A DNA stretch of 64,000 nucleotides from an uncultured Lachnospira sp. (GTDB taxonomy: Bacteria > Bacillota > Clostridia > Lachnospirales > Lachnospiraceae): the NCBI GenBank assembly GCA_910589305.1, contig CAJUTV010000005.1:1-64000 (forward strand). The letters run 5' to 3'. The position numbers and the translations under genes are program-made. This document shows positions 34,903-43,539 of the stretch, in pieces; within the stretch, counting starts at the first letter, position 1; each line of letters starts with the position of its first letter. The notes beneath the pieces were generated by a model. It saw only the letters and a list, made by a program, of their open reading frames with translations, had not been told where the DNA came from and did not search any database.

Positions 34903-35766
34903 ATGAAGATAATAGAAAAGGAAGTTGCGGTAAAAGATTTTGTCACAAAATCCAATCTGCCCGCAAGCGATTATGTAATCAATCCCTATGTAGGCTGCCC
35001 GCATCAATGCAGATATTGTTATGCTTGTTTTATGAAACGATTTACTAATCATAAAGAAAAATGGGGAAGTTTTATTGACATTAAGCAATGTGATAAACCA
35101 ATAAGTAAAAAGAAGCTGCAAAATAAATCGGTATTTCTTTCCTCTGTGACAGACTGTTATAATCCATTTGAAGAGAAATATAAAAATACACAAAAGATAT
35201 TAAAGCAGTTAATTGATATTGATTGTGAGTTAAGTATCTCAACAAAATCAAACTTAATTTTAAGGGATATAGATTTATTAAAACAGTTTAAAAAGCTGAA
35301 AGTTTGTGTATCCATCAATACGCTTGATGAACAGTTTAAAAATGATATGGACAATGCAAGCAGTATTTCAGAACGGTTAAGAACATTGAATGTGTTGCAT
35401 GAAAATGGAATATATACAATTTTATTTATGTCTCCTATTTTTCCGGGTATAACAAATTTTCAAAAAATCATTGAAAAAACAAAAGATGATGTGAATGAAT
35501 ATTGGTTTGAAAATTTAAATTTAAGAGGAAGTTATAAGCAGGATATATTAAATTATATTGAAGCCTCTTATCCTCAATGGATAGAATTATATAGGGATAT
35601 ATACATAAAAGGCAATATGCAGTATTGGCATAATTTGTCGGCTGAGATAGAAAACTATTGTCATATAAATGCCGTTCAATATATCAATTATTTTTATCAT
35701 GAAGAATTAGTGAAAGCAAAGGTTAAGCGGATATTCGCAATCCGCTACGACGCTACTTGCTCATAA
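34903..35766 (+). CDS. SPL-type radical SAM protein
   Basis: 287 residues. The radical SAM cluster motif is in NPYVGCPHQCRYCYACFMKR (CxxxCxxC, about 29-37), with the spore photoproduct lyase-like context FLSSVTDCYNPFE and ELSISTKSNLILRDIDLLKQ. Such proteins (COG1533) act on DNA or unknown substrates. ATG 34903 follows GGAG by 9 nt. The last residues (VKRIFAIRYDATCS) are encoded inside a dispersed repeat, so the original C-terminus has been replaced or extended; the core domain looks complete. Confidence 0.82.
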   Translation: MKIIEKEVAVKDFVTKSNLPASDYVINPYVGCPHQCRYCYACFMKRFTNHKEKWGSFIDIKQCDKPISKKKLQNKSVFLSSVTDCYNPFEEKYKNTQKILKQLIDIDCELSISTKSNLILRDIDLLKQFKKLKVCVSINTLDEQFKNDMDNASSISERLRTLNVLHENGIYTILFMSPIFPGITNFQKIIEKTKDDVNEYWFENLNLRGSYKQDILNYIEASYPQWIELYRDIYIKGNMQYWHNLSAEIENYCHINAVQYINYFYHEELVKAKVKRIFAIRYDATCS

Positions 35767-35847
35767 CCTCATAGCTACTATCGTAACGCAAGTCCCCTAC
35801 TTATGCCTTTGCAGCATTGAAGTGGGGGACTTCCTTGATGAGGTTAA
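35722..35847 (-). repeat. Dispersed repeat, best-preserved copy
   Basis: About 126 bp. One end holds the hairpin AGCGGAT/ATCCGCT (35726-35746 region); the centre holds a long hairpin between AAGTCCCCTACTT and AAGTGGGGGACTT; the ends read GGTTAAGCGG and GATGAGGTTAA. Similar copies: 52571-52690, 57003-57120, 25689-25815; partial copies at 44, 12752, 29511, 30980, 34684 and 49981. No protein is encoded. It looks like a non-autonomous, palindromic (REP or MITE-like) element. Confidence 0.75.
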
Positions 35848-35848
35848 A

Positions 35849-36430
35849 TTAAAATTTATTTTTTCTGCCGAAATACCTGCATACTTTATTTTTATAGTTG
35901 ATATAAGTTTCGCCAAATGTTTTTGTTAAATATTGCTCTTCCTGTAAGATTTGTAAATGAAGCATCGTTATTGCAAAGATAGAAAACAAAAGTAAAGGCA
36001 CATTAAAAAACATAAGAACAAATCCAATGTATACACAGTCAAATCCTAGAAAAGCAGGATTTCTGCTGAATTTATAAATACCGTTTGTGATAATTTGTGT
36101 CTTGTCGTTTTCTGCAATACCTGCTCTCCAGCTATCCTGCATAGTAAAAACTGCCGCTGCAAAGATAATATCACCAGTGATGCCTAAGATGGCACCGCTT
36201 ATAATAAAGACTTGCGGCAGTTGTGATGGAGCTGTAAAGATACTGATAATTTCAATAAGTACAACCATGTAAGTGGCAATTTTTAAGATTAATTCAATAT
36301 AGAATACTTTATTTTTTTGTTTATTTTTTGCCATCTGGTCTGTCTGTATTCCTTTTTTCTTTTGCAAAATCATCTTGCCTAAATAAATAGAATAAAAAAT
36401 GATAAGTATTACAATTCCTAATATATTCAT
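35849..36430 (-). CDS. Isoprenylcysteine carboxyl methyltransferase-like membrane protein
   Basis: 193 residues with about five membrane helices. The C-terminal part carries the ICMT/phospholipid N-methyltransferase signature: GIYKFSRNPAFLGFDCVYIG (about 125-145) and EEQYLTKTFGETYINYKNKV (about 165-185), which bind S-adenosylmethionine and the substrate. Bacterial members methylate lipids or unknown small molecules. It runs opposite to its neighbours. A symmetric hairpin lies 44 nt upstream of its start. Confidence 0.8.
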   Translation of the reverse strand: MNILGIVILIIFYSIYLGKMILQKKKGIQTDQMAKNKQKNKVFYIELILKIATYMVVLIEIISIFTAPSQLPQVFIISGAILGITGDIIFAAAVFTMQDSWRAGIAENDKTQIITNGIYKFSRNPAFLGFDCVYIGFVLMFFNVPLLLFSIFAITMLHLQILQEEQYLTKTFGETYINYKNKVCRYFGRKNKF

Positions 36431-36473
36431 ATAATTTATGGATTACCTTTCTAATAGTTTATTTAGATTTATC

Positions 36474-36508
36474 AAAAAAATTGTCTGTTTTACAAGACAA
36501 TTTTTTTT
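36474..36508. terminator. Symmetric terminator-like hairpin
   Basis: AAAAAATTGTCT and AGACAATTTTTT flank GTTTTACA. Because it has an A run before and a T run after, it could stop transcription in both directions and isolates the ilvE region from the methyltransferase gene. The gap 36431-36920 otherwise holds the ilvE promoter and leader. Confidence 0.7.
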
Positions 36509-36707
36509 AAGTTTAATCTTTTTAATATATCTGCTTTTAAATTTTCATATAATAAAATATCAATTATCTATGAACTCCATTGTAACTAAAAATTTAGATA
36601 GTGACAATCGTTTATTTGAATACATACGTATAATTAAATGTAAGAAAAATATAAGCATAGTGATTATTGGAAGATGTTATTCATAATTTACAAACATGTA
36701 TGTTTAC

Positions 36708-36736
36708 TTGACTTATTATTTTCATAGAGTTAAAAT
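36708..36736 (+). promoter_or_regulatory. ilvE promoter
   Basis: TTGACT (36708-36713) and TAAAAT (36731-36736) are 17 nt apart. The predicted start near 36743 leaves an untranslated leader of about 178 nt before the gene. Confidence 0.65.
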
Positions 36737-36742
36737 GTGTAC

Positions 36743-36915
36743 ATATAGCGCAGATTAGGTAAGCCGCTTATATGTTGACACAAATCAAAATACCTGTAAT
36801 AAACGATAGGTTGCAGCCTTTACAGCGGTCATTAATAGATATGGAAGATGTCTGTTTAGACAGTTGTTTGTGGGAATGAATGTATCAACAAAAATACATT
36901 TTAGAAAGGAAGTAA
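36743..36915 (+). promoter_or_regulatory. Structured ilvE leader (unassigned)
   Basis: Three possible hairpins: ACATATAGCG with CGCTTATATGT; CTGTAAT with TTTACAG around GGTTGCAGCC; and AATGTAT with ATACATT just before the AGAAAGGA ribosome binding site. It lacks T-box features. An attenuator or riboswitch is possible but I cannot name a class. Confidence 0.35.
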
Positions 36916-36920
36916 TTAAC

Positions 36921-37946
36921 ATGGAAAAGAAAAATCTTGATTGGGAAAATATTGGTTTTGGCTATATTAAGACAGACAAGAGATTTGTAGCAAACTATAA
37001 AAATGGAGCATGGGATAATGGAGTCCTTACAGAGGACGATAAGGTCGTTATCAGTGAGTGTGCAGGTGTTCTTCAGTATGCTCAGACATGTTTTGAGGGC
37101 TTGAAAGCATATACAACAGAAAATGGACAAATCGTTATGTTTAGACCAGATATGAATGCTGCAAGAATGGCTCGTTCATGTAAAAGGCTTGAGATGCCTG
37201 TATTTCCTGAAGAAAAATTTGTTGATGCAGTAGCACAGACTGTAAAGGCAAATATGGCATGGGTTCCGCCATTTGGTTCAGGAGCAACACTCTATATTCG
37301 CCCATATATGTTTGGAAGCAGTCAGGTTATTGGCGTTAAACCTGCTGATGAGTATCAATTTAGAGTATTTACAACGCCGGTTGGTCCATATTTTAAAGGC
37401 GGTGCAAAGCCTCTTACAATTAAAGTTTCAGATTTTGACAGAGCGGCACCAAACGGCACAGGGCATATTAAGGCAGGTGCAAATTATGCAATGAGTTTAC
37501 ATGCTATTGTAACAGCACATGAGGAAGGTTTTGCAGAAAATATGTATCTGGATGCGGCAACAAAGACAAAGGTTGAGGAGACCGGCGGAGCAAACTTTTT
37601 ATTTGTTACCAAAGACGGCAAGGTTGTAACTCCAAAATCAAACAGTATTCTTCCTTCTATCACACGCCGTTCTTTGATGTATGTTGCAAAAGAATATCTT
37701 GGTCTTGAGGTTGAAGAACGAGAAGTATTCATTGATGAAGTAAAAGATTTTGCAGAGTGTGGATTGTGCGGTACTGCTGCCGTTATTTCTCCTGTAGGCA
37801 AAGTGGTTCATCATGGTGAGGAAATTGCATTTCCAAGCGGTATGGAAAAAATGGGTGATACAATACAGAAACTATATGATACACTTACAGGTATTCAAAT
37901 GGGCAAAATTGAGGCTCCAAAGGGATGGATATATACAATTGAATAG
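36921..37946 (+). CDS. ilvE: Branched-chain amino acid aminotransferase
   Basis: Pyridoxal-phosphate fold type IV transaminase interconverting Leu, Ile and Val with their 2-oxo acids, glutamate being the amino donor; 341 residues. The PLP lysine is K184 in GTGHIKAGANYAMS. Other family pieces: CFEGLKAYTTENGQIVMFRP, LYIRPYMFGSSQVIGVKPAD, YLDAATKTKVEETGGANFLF and GLCGTAAVISPVG. ATG 36921 follows AGAAAGGAAG; the earlier in-frame start lies in the leader. Cytoplasmic, monocistronic by layout, with a long structured leader that may regulate it. Confidence 0.95.
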   Translation: MEKKNLDWENIGFGYIKTDKRFVANYKNGAWDNGVLTEDDKVVISECAGVLQYAQTCFEGLKAYTTENGQIVMFRPDMNAARMARSCKRLEMPVFPEEKFVDAVAQTVKANMAWVPPFGSGATLYIRPYMFGSSQVIGVKPADEYQFRVFTTPVGPYFKGGAKPLTIKVSDFDRAAPNGTGHIKAGANYAMSLHAIVTAHEEGFAENMYLDAATKTKVEETGGANFLFVTKDGKVVTPKSNSILPSITRRSLMYVAKEYLGLEVEEREVFIDEVKDFAECGLCGTAAVISPVGKVVHHGEEIAFPSGMEKMGDTIQKLYDTLTGIQMGKIEAPKGWIYTIE

Positions 37947-38033
37947 ATTTAAGTGTTATTAAAAAAATGGTATTTCAGTTGAAGCATAGAAGCTAAAGAT
38001 AACACTTATAAATTATGGGACGAGGAAATAGCT

Positions 38034-38276
38034 ATGTCAGAATTTAATACAAACGAGCGTGTATTGCGCGCAGATATAACTATGGAAGAATGTAAACAAA
38101 TTGAGAAAGTCCTTCGTGAAAATAATATTTCTTATTATGAGAGATGGAAAACACATTCAGGATTATTTAAACTATTTGGAAATAAAACAGCAAAATGTGA
38201 TATACTAATACATATGGATTCATATGAAATAGCAAAACAGGCACTGGGAGAGAAAGGTAAAAAAGGTAAAAGTTAA
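38034..38276 (+). CDS. Small hypothetical protein (DUF2007-like)
   Basis: 80 residues: LRADITMEECKQIEKVLREN then NISYYERWKTH and CDILIHMDSYEIAKQALGEK. The layout (helix, strand, strand, helix with a periplasmic-free sequence) resembles the putative signal-transducing DUF2007 family, which binds metals or partner proteins. ACGAGGAAATAGCT precedes the start. The VanY-like gene begins 52 nt after the stop, so they may be co-transcribed. Confidence 0.6.
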   Translation: MSEFNTNERVLRADITMEECKQIEKVLRENNISYYERWKTHSGLFKLFGNKTAKCDILIHMDSYEIAKQALGEKGKKGKS

Positions 38277-38328
38277 AACTTGCGTCTTGCTGCTCCTAAA
38301 AATCAGTCACCATATGGAGGTTTTGAAA

Positions 38329-39219
38329 GTGGCATATAAAAAAAGAAAAAGAAGACATAAGACAAAGTGGAATTATAAAAGAATTGTTATAGCGTCTACA
38401 GGTCTTGCTGTACTTGTTATAGCACTCACTGTTGTAATAAGTATCAGCGGCAAAGATAAGTCGAAAGATTCATCGTATAACAGTGGAATCGTTGCAGATG
38501 CGGCGCAAAATCAATCAGATAAGGATAATAATTTAAATACAATACCTCAAAAAACCAATGCAGATGATAAACAAGATAATACAAATGCAGTTTCAAATGA
38601 TAATGTCAATACACCAACACAAAATGTTAATCCAACAAATCAAGCGGAGAATAATGATATGACTTCTAAAACAAGCAAAGGTTATTCTATCACGGAAGTT
38701 GATGGAATAACGTATGTTGACGGCGTTTTGATTGCCAATAAAACTTATGCTTTGCCAGCAGATTATAATCCGGGAGCTGTTGACGGTGAAGTGATGGAAG
38801 CATTTTCTGTTATGCAAAATGCTGCTGCCAGAGAAGGACTAAATATTTATATATCTTCTGGATTTAGGTCGTATGAGACACAAAACAGATTATATAACAA
38901 TTATGTTGCAAAAGACGGAAAAGCGGAAGCAGACCGCTATTCTGCAAGAGCAGGACATTCGGAACATCAGACTGGATTATGCTTTGATTTAAATTCTATT
39001 GATGATTCATTTGCAGCTACTCCAGAAGGAGAGTGGGTTGCAAAGCACGCATGGGAGTATGGCTTTATTATAAGATATCCAAAGGGAAAAGAAGATGTGA
39101 CTGGTTATATGTATGAATCATGGCATCTGCGTTATCTTGGAAAAGAGCTTGCAAAAAAAGTGTATGATTCTGGATTATGTCTTGAAGAATATTATGGGAT
39201 AACTTCTCAGTATGAATAA
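38329..39219 (+). CDS. VanY-type D-alanyl-D-alanine carboxypeptidase
   Basis: 296 residues. Signal anchor at about 16-38 after a very basic N-terminus (KKRKRRHKTK), a Ser/Asn/Asp-rich linker (about 40-120), then the peptidase M15B domain: YISSGFRSYETQNRLYNNYV, the zinc motif AGHSEHQTGLCFDLNS, and ESWHLRYLGKELA. It trims the terminal D-Ala of peptidoglycan stem peptides outside the membrane. GGAGG at 38316-38320 is 8 nt before GTG 38329, which I choose as start over the ATG lying on that site. No van operon is present, so this is a wall-remodelling enzyme, not a resistance gene. Confidence 0.88.
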   Translation: MAYKKRKRRHKTKWNYKRIVIASTGLAVLVIALTVVISISGKDKSKDSSYNSGIVADAAQNQSDKDNNLNTIPQKTNADDKQDNTNAVSNDNVNTPTQNVNPTNQAENNDMTSKTSKGYSITEVDGITYVDGVLIANKTYALPADYNPGAVDGEVMEAFSVMQNAAAREGLNIYISSGFRSYETQNRLYNNYVAKDGKAEADRYSARAGHSEHQTGLCFDLNSIDDSFAATPEGEWVAKHAWEYGFIIRYPKGKEDVTGYMYESWHLRYLGKELAKKVYDSGLCLEEYYGITSQYE

Positions 39220-39243
39220 TAGACAAAGGGATAAACTGTAGTT

Positions 39244-39684
39244 ATGAAGAAATTTTTTGAAGAATTTAAAGATTTTATTGCGCGTGGCAATGTTATGGAT
39301 ATGGCAGTAGGTGTTATTATTGGCGGCGCTTTTACAGCGATTGTGACATCTCTTAACAAAGATATTATAACACCTATATTAGCCATATTTGGCGGCGTGG
39401 ATTTCTCCAATCTTACATTAAAAATGGGGACAAGTGATAATGCACCTATATTAATGTATGGAAGTTTTCTTACAGCAGTCATTAATTTTTTAATAACAGC
39501 TTTTATTATATTTTGTCTTATCAAAGCCTTAAATAAAGCGGCAAGTTTTGCAAAAAAAGAGGAGATATTAGAGCAGCCAACAGAGAAAGAATGTCCATTT
39601 TGTAAGAGTAAAATTGATATTTCGGCAACAAGGTGTCCTCATTGCACATCACAGCTTGAAGAGGAAGAAGATTGTGAAGAATAA
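39244..39684 (+). CDS. mscL: Large-conductance mechanosensitive channel with zinc-ribbon tail
   Basis: Homopentameric channel that opens on membrane tension to release solutes during hypo-osmotic shock; 146 residues. MscL landmarks: FKDFIARGNVMDMAVGVIIG, GGAFTAIVTSLNKDIITPIL, and the second helix FLTAVINFLITAFIIFCLIK. The cytoplasmic tail ends in CPFCKSKIDISATRCPHCTS, a zinc ribbon, as in many Firmicutes homologues. It starts 24 nt after the VanY-like gene. Confidence 0.93.
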   Translation: MKKFFEEFKDFIARGNVMDMAVGVIIGGAFTAIVTSLNKDIITPILAIFGGVDFSNLTLKMGTSDNAPILMYGSFLTAVINFLITAFIIFCLIKALNKAASFAKKEEILEQPTEKECPFCKSKIDISATRCPHCTSQLEEEEDCEE

Positions 39685-39777
39685 AATAATTTGTACAAGC
39701 TTATACAATGCTTGGATATAAAATGATTGATTTTTATTTTGCAGGCAATCTATATGTTGATAAGAATGGAGATGAAA

Positions 39778-40425
39778 ATGTATAATTATTTACTATTTGA
39801 TTTAGATGGGACATTGACTGATTCAGGAGAAGGCATTATTCATTCTGTTTTATATGCCCTCAAAAAGTTTGATATTGAAGTAAAAGACCAAGCGCAATTA
39901 TATGATTTTATTGGACCTCCGTTAGTGGAGTCTTTTCAAAAATTTTATCATTTTTCACAAGAGCAGGCGCTTCAGGCTGTTTGTTATTATAGAGAATATT
40001 TTAGTGAAAAGGGAATTTTTGAAAATAAAGTTATTTCAGGAATACAAGCTTTGTTAGATGAATTGAAGCACTCTGGGAAAAATCTAGTTGTTGCCACATC
40101 AAAGCCAGAGGAATATACGATAAAGATATTAGAACATTTTAATTTAAGTTCTTATTTTCAGTTTGTGGCGGGAGCTACGATGGACGAAACTAGAAATTCT
40201 AAGACAGCAGTGATAGCGTATGCACTAAACCATCTTAATATCGCTTCAAAAAATGAAGTGGTAATGATTGGTGACAGAAAACATGATATAGAAGGTGCTA
40301 AAGATAATGATATTGATTCAATTGGCGTACTGTTTGGGTATGGCAGCAGAAAAGAATTAGAACAGGCAGGCGCCAATTATATTGCAGAGAGTGTCGAAGA
40401 ATTGAGAACGCTTTTAGCAAATTAA
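39778..40425 (+). CDS. HAD-superfamily hydrolase, phosphoglycolate phosphatase-like
   Basis: 215 residues. HAD motif I is LLFDLDGTLTDSGEG (Asp nucleophile near 8), motif II VVATSKPEEYT, motif III and IV KTAVIAYALNHL with MIGDRKHDIEGAKDND. The cap lies at about 17-85. Members of this subfamily remove phosphate from small metabolites such as phosphoglycolate or nucleotides; the substrate is not decidable. ATG 39778 follows GGAG by 6 nt. Confidence 0.88.
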   Translation: MYNYLLFDLDGTLTDSGEGIIHSVLYALKKFDIEVKDQAQLYDFIGPPLVESFQKFYHFSQEQALQAVCYYREYFSEKGIFENKVISGIQALLDELKHSGKNLVVATSKPEEYTIKILEHFNLSSYFQFVAGATMDETRNSKTAVIAYALNHLNIASKNEVVMIGDRKHDIEGAKDNDIDSIGVLFGYGSRKELEQAGANYIAESVEELRTLLAN

Positions 40426-40584
40426 TTACATATATTGTATTATATAAGAACAGTTACTTAAATTTTGAATAATTCTTCATTTCTTACAGATACTAACAAC
40501 ATGAAGTACAAATTGTGAAGTTATGTATATCAATACATTACAAAACATACTTCACAACAACATGAAAATGGAGGAATTATATTA

Positions 40585-41133
40585 ATGAAAGCAACTGGTA
40601 TAATTAGAAAGATTGACGAATTAGGACGTATTGTAATTCCTAAGGAAATTAGAAGAACTTTGCATATACGTGAAACAGATTCAATGGAAATATTTACAGA
40701 TGATGATGGTGCAATTATATTAAAAAAATATTCATCAATGGGGGACAGTATTAAATTTGCAAAGGATTATGCAGAATCAATGGCTAGAATGAGCGGACAC
40801 AGTGTATGTATAACGGATAAAGAGCAAATTATTGCAGCGGCTGGAGCAGAGAAAAAAGAACTGATGGAGCAAAAATTGTCTCAAGAGTTAGAAGATGCAA
40901 TACATGAAAGAAAAAAAGTATGTGCAGCTAAGAATGATAAAGAATATGTTAATGTTACAGATAATTCAAGTCATTCATTCCATGCTGAGATTATCAGTCC
41001 TATTATATCAGCAGGCGATGTGCTTGGAGCTGTTATAATGTTGTCCAACAATGAAAAGACACAGCTTTCAGGTACAGAACAAAAACTTACAGAGACAGCT
41101 GCTGATTTTATTGGAAGACATATGGAAGAGTAA
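40585..41133 (+). CDS. spoVT: Stage V sporulation protein T
   Basis: 182 residues. The N-terminal swapped-hairpin AbrB domain reads MKATGIIRKIDELGRIVIPK; the C-terminal GAF-like domain (about 55-180) contains HSVCITDKEQIIAAAG and ISPIISAGDVLGAVIML. SpoVT regulates sigma-G-dependent genes in the forespore. It stands at the start of the conserved block that continues with mazG, as in Bacillus. ATGGAGGAATTATATTA precedes the ATG. A terminator hairpin follows at 41200. Confidence 0.93.
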   Translation: MKATGIIRKIDELGRIVIPKEIRRTLHIRETDSMEIFTDDDGAIILKKYSSMGDSIKFAKDYAESMARMSGHSVCITDKEQIIAAAGAEKKELMEQKLSQELEDAIHERKKVCAAKNDKEYVNVTDNSSHSFHAEIISPIISAGDVLGAVIMLSNNEKTQLSGTEQKLTETAADFIGRHMEE

Positions 41134-41199
41134 TCATAAAAAATGGGGTTGCCACACAAATACAAAAAATTTATGTGATAATCCTGTAAATTGTATTAG

Positions 41200-41247
41200 T
41201 TGCCATAATTTCGCACTATAGTATAGTTGCGTAATTATGGCAATTTT
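41200..41247 (+). terminator. Terminator-like hairpin after spoVT
   Basis: TTGCCATAATT and AATTATGGCAA form the base of a long stem with an inner CTATAG/CTATAG-like hairpin, followed by TTTTG. Confidence 0.65.
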
Positions 41248-41334
41248 GTAGTTTATAAAGAAATGAATATAAGAATGTTATGCTGCTATTCAGAATGTAT
41301 CAATACTGTTGTAACAACAATAATGAAAAATACA

Positions 41335-42120
41335 GATGATGCATTGAATACAGACAGTGATATTTTTGTTAAGATTGTAGATAAACTAAAAAAAATTAAA
41401 TGAAAATCTTTTAGATGATGATACTACAATTACAGTTTTTAAAGATAGCAATAACGCATTGAGTGCAACATTAGGAAATGCATCAAATATGCTTGGTGAA
41501 GCACAAAATGTGCTGTCTGAAGAAAATTTAAATCAATCAAAAACACAGACAAATGATACTATTAATGAATATATAGCAAAATTTGACAATATTCTTTCTG
41601 ATATTAAGACAAGCGGTGAAGAAATGATTGATATGATAAAGAAATTAAGAGATACTGTTGAGGGTATGCACGATATCAATATATCATAGCAGCTTGATAA
41701 AAGTATTCAGGCTATGGATAATCTTATCTCTAAAAATGAGGTATTGATATAACACAAATAAAGCCTTATCAGGCGTTTTTTGGTCGCTATATGACGTTTT
41801 TCCTTGTTGGACAGATGCAGGCTTTGTTGGCAGTTGTAATTATGGTTATACAGGCAGCTGGGGCAGGCGGAACATTTCCAATACAGGTTTTACCGCAAGC
41901 ATATCAAGCAATATATGGATTTTTACCGTTTACACATGCAATGGAAGCATTGAGGGAATGTGTGGGTGGATTTTATTCCAATTATTATTATCAATGTTTG
42001 GGAAAGTTGTTAATATATGTTTTTATATCGCTGTTTATAGGACTTGTTGTTGCAATACCATGTAAAAAGTTAAATCAAATAATAGAAAAGAGCAAAGAAC
42101 ATTCTGGAGTAATGATATGA
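41335..42120 (+). pseudogene. Decayed YhgE/Pip-family membrane protein gene
   Basis: Several frames carry pieces of one gene. Around 41459-41689 lies the coiled-coil middle part (TLGNASNMLGEAQNVLSEE, SDIKTSGEEMIDMIKKLRD). From about 41750 to 42120 lies the C-terminal membrane part (KPYQAFFGRYMTFFLVGQMQ, AGAGGTFPIQVLPQAYQAIY, FLPFTHAMEALRECVGGFYS), which is diagnostic of the YhgE/Pip C-terminal domain (ABC-2-like). Most of the N-terminal half and two membrane helices are missing. Its stop overlaps the mazG start (ATGA). Confidence 0.75.
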
Positions 42121-42647
42121 AAAATGAACAATATATAAAAAAACAATACAACTGGCAGGATTTACAAGATATCATACATATACTAAGACAGCCGGACGGC
42201 TGTTCATGGGATAGTGTGCAAACATATGAAAGTCTGAAAGATTGTGTTATCAGTGAAGCCAATGAAGTGGTAGAAGCCGTTAATAATAAAGATTTTCTTA
42301 ATCTGAAAGAAGAATTGGGCGACTTGCTGCTTCAAGTGGTGATGTATTCCGAAATTGCAAAGGAACAAGACGAATTTACAATTGAAGAAGTTATTGATTG
42401 TGCTGCAAGTAAGATGGTAAAAAGACATCCGCATGTGTTTAACGATGGTTTGAACGGTGAGATTTTAGAATATGATGCCGTGAATATAAGTCATTGGAAT
42501 CAAATTAAATTAAAAGAAAAGCAAGAACGGTTGAAAGAATATGAAAAATTGTATCATCAAGGAAAGATTAGCATAGACTTACTAGAATTACAACAAAAAA
42601 AGCTGGAGAATTATCAATATAAATTAGGCATTATTACCAAAAAATAG
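42117..42647 (+). CDS. mazG: MazG nucleotide pyrophosphohydrolase
   Basis: 176 residues, one MazG domain. It hydrolyses NTPs or alarmone-type nucleotides to monophosphates with Mg. Key features: LRQPDGCSWDSVQTYESLKD, the metal-binding helices VISEANEVVEAV and LKEELGDLLLQVVMYSEIAK (ExxE and ExxD), and MVKRHPHVF. The start overlaps the end of the YhgE/Pip remnant by 4 nt. Its position before HU and the yab genes is conserved in Firmicutes. The tail of about 50 residues is charged. Confidence 0.9.
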   Translation: MKNEQYIKKQYNWQDLQDIIHILRQPDGCSWDSVQTYESLKDCVISEANEVVEAVNNKDFLNLKEELGDLLLQVVMYSEIAKEQDEFTIEEVIDCAASKMVKRHPHVFNDGLNGEILEYDAVNISHWNQIKLKEKQERLKEYEKLYHQGKISIDLLELQQKKLENYQYKLGIITKK

Positions 42648-42789
42648 CTTATTATATAGTGCAAATCCTCTTAAATGTAGCGAAACTGCTTAAAAATGCG
42701 AGGTTGTATTGACAAATCGTGAAAAAGAGGTTATAAATGACTTTGTTGGCAGGTGTCAGCAAAAAATACCTATTGAGGAGAAGTTTACG

Positions 42790-43068
42790 ATGAATAAGAC
42801 TGAATTAGTAGCAGCTATTGCGGAAAAGACAGAACTGACAAAGAAGGATAGTGAAAAGGCTCTTAAGGCATTTATAGATGTTGTTAGTGAGCAGTTGAAA
42901 AAAGGTGAAAAAATCCAGTTAGTTGGTTTTGGTACATTTGAAGTGACAAAGAGAGCTGCAAGAACAGGAAAGAATCCACAAACAGGTAAGACAATTAAGA
43001 TTGCTGCTTGTAAGGCTCCAAAGTTTAAGGCTGGTAAGGCTTTAAAGGATACTGTTAATGAGAAGTAA
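42790..43068 (+). CDS. HU-type DNA-binding protein
   Basis: 92 residues: MNKTELVAAIAEKTELTKKD, KGEKIQLVGFGTFEVTKRAA, RTGKNPQTGKTIKIAACKAP, KFKAGKALKDTVNEK. Small basic nucleoid protein acting as a dimer that bends DNA. ATG 42790 is the family start and follows GAGGAG; the upstream open frame is not part of the protein. A strong terminator follows. Confidence 0.95.
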   Translation: MNKTELVAAIAEKTELTKKDSEKALKAFIDVVSEQLKKGEKIQLVGFGTFEVTKRAARTGKNPQTGKTIKIAACKAPKFKAGKALKDTVNEK

Positions 43069-43102
43069 TTACTTGTTATAACAAAATTAATTACGGGGAC
43101 TT

Positions 43103-43134
43103 AAGGTACAAGACAACGGTCTTGTACCTTTTTG
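43103..43134 (+). terminator. Rho-independent terminator after HU
   Basis: AAGGTACAAGAC and GTCTTGTACCTT form a perfect 12-bp stem (loop AACG) followed by TTT. Confidence 0.9.
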
Positions 43135-43246
43135 CGCTTTGTGAAAAACATCGTGTAAAAAATAAATGATTTGATAGTTGTATCTGCACATAGAACAGCA
43201 AGTTCTTCATTAAATTTGCAGATTACAGAAAGGTATGGTTATTTTT

Positions 43247-43486
43247 ATGAGACTTGATAAATATTTAAAGGTATCACGTTTGATTAAGAGACGCACTGTT
43301 GCAAATGAAGCATGTGATGCAGGCAGAGTAACAGTAAATGACAGGGTTGCCAAAGCATCACTGGATGTAAAAGTTGGCGATGTGATACAGATAGCATTTG
43401 GAAATAAAAATGTGAAAGTGAAAGTGACAAATGTAAAAGAGGTTGTCCGCAAAGAAGAAGCGGCAGAAATGTTTGAATATATATAA
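43247..43486 (+). CDS. rqcP: S4-domain RNA-binding protein RqcP
   Basis: 79 residues, one S4 domain: MRLDKYLKVSRLIKRRTVAN, CDAGRVTVNDRVAKASLDVK, VGDVIQIAFGNKNVKVKV. RqcP (formerly YabO) binds 50S-peptidyl-tRNA complexes and helps RqcH add alanine tails in ribosome quality control. ATG 43247 is the family start; AGAAAGG is 12 nt upstream. Conserved position before yabP supports the assignment. Confidence 0.9.
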   Translation: MRLDKYLKVSRLIKRRTVANEACDAGRVTVNDRVAKASLDVKVGDVIQIAFGNKNVKVKVTNVKEVVRKEEAAEMFEYI

Positions 43487-43539
43487 GATTTCGGACATAC
43501 ATTGTAAAGCAGGCAATGTATGAAACGGAGGTCTTATGT

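Noticed and set aside
36438..36686. 82-residue open frame upstream of ilvE
   Set aside because: It runs through a perfect terminator hairpin, has no ribosome binding site and no protein-like pattern.
36743..36915. T-box leader for ilvE
   Set aside because: No T-box sequence or specifier-loop arrangement and no antiterminator/terminator pair could be found.
38329..39219. Vancomycin resistance gene
   Set aside because: VanY-like carboxypeptidase alone, without vanH, vanA-type ligase or vanX; such enzymes are common in wall turnover.
40500..40575. Sigma-G promoter before spoVT
   Set aside because: A GTATA box and a CATACTT box are present but the spacing (about 16 nt) and the second box fit poorly.
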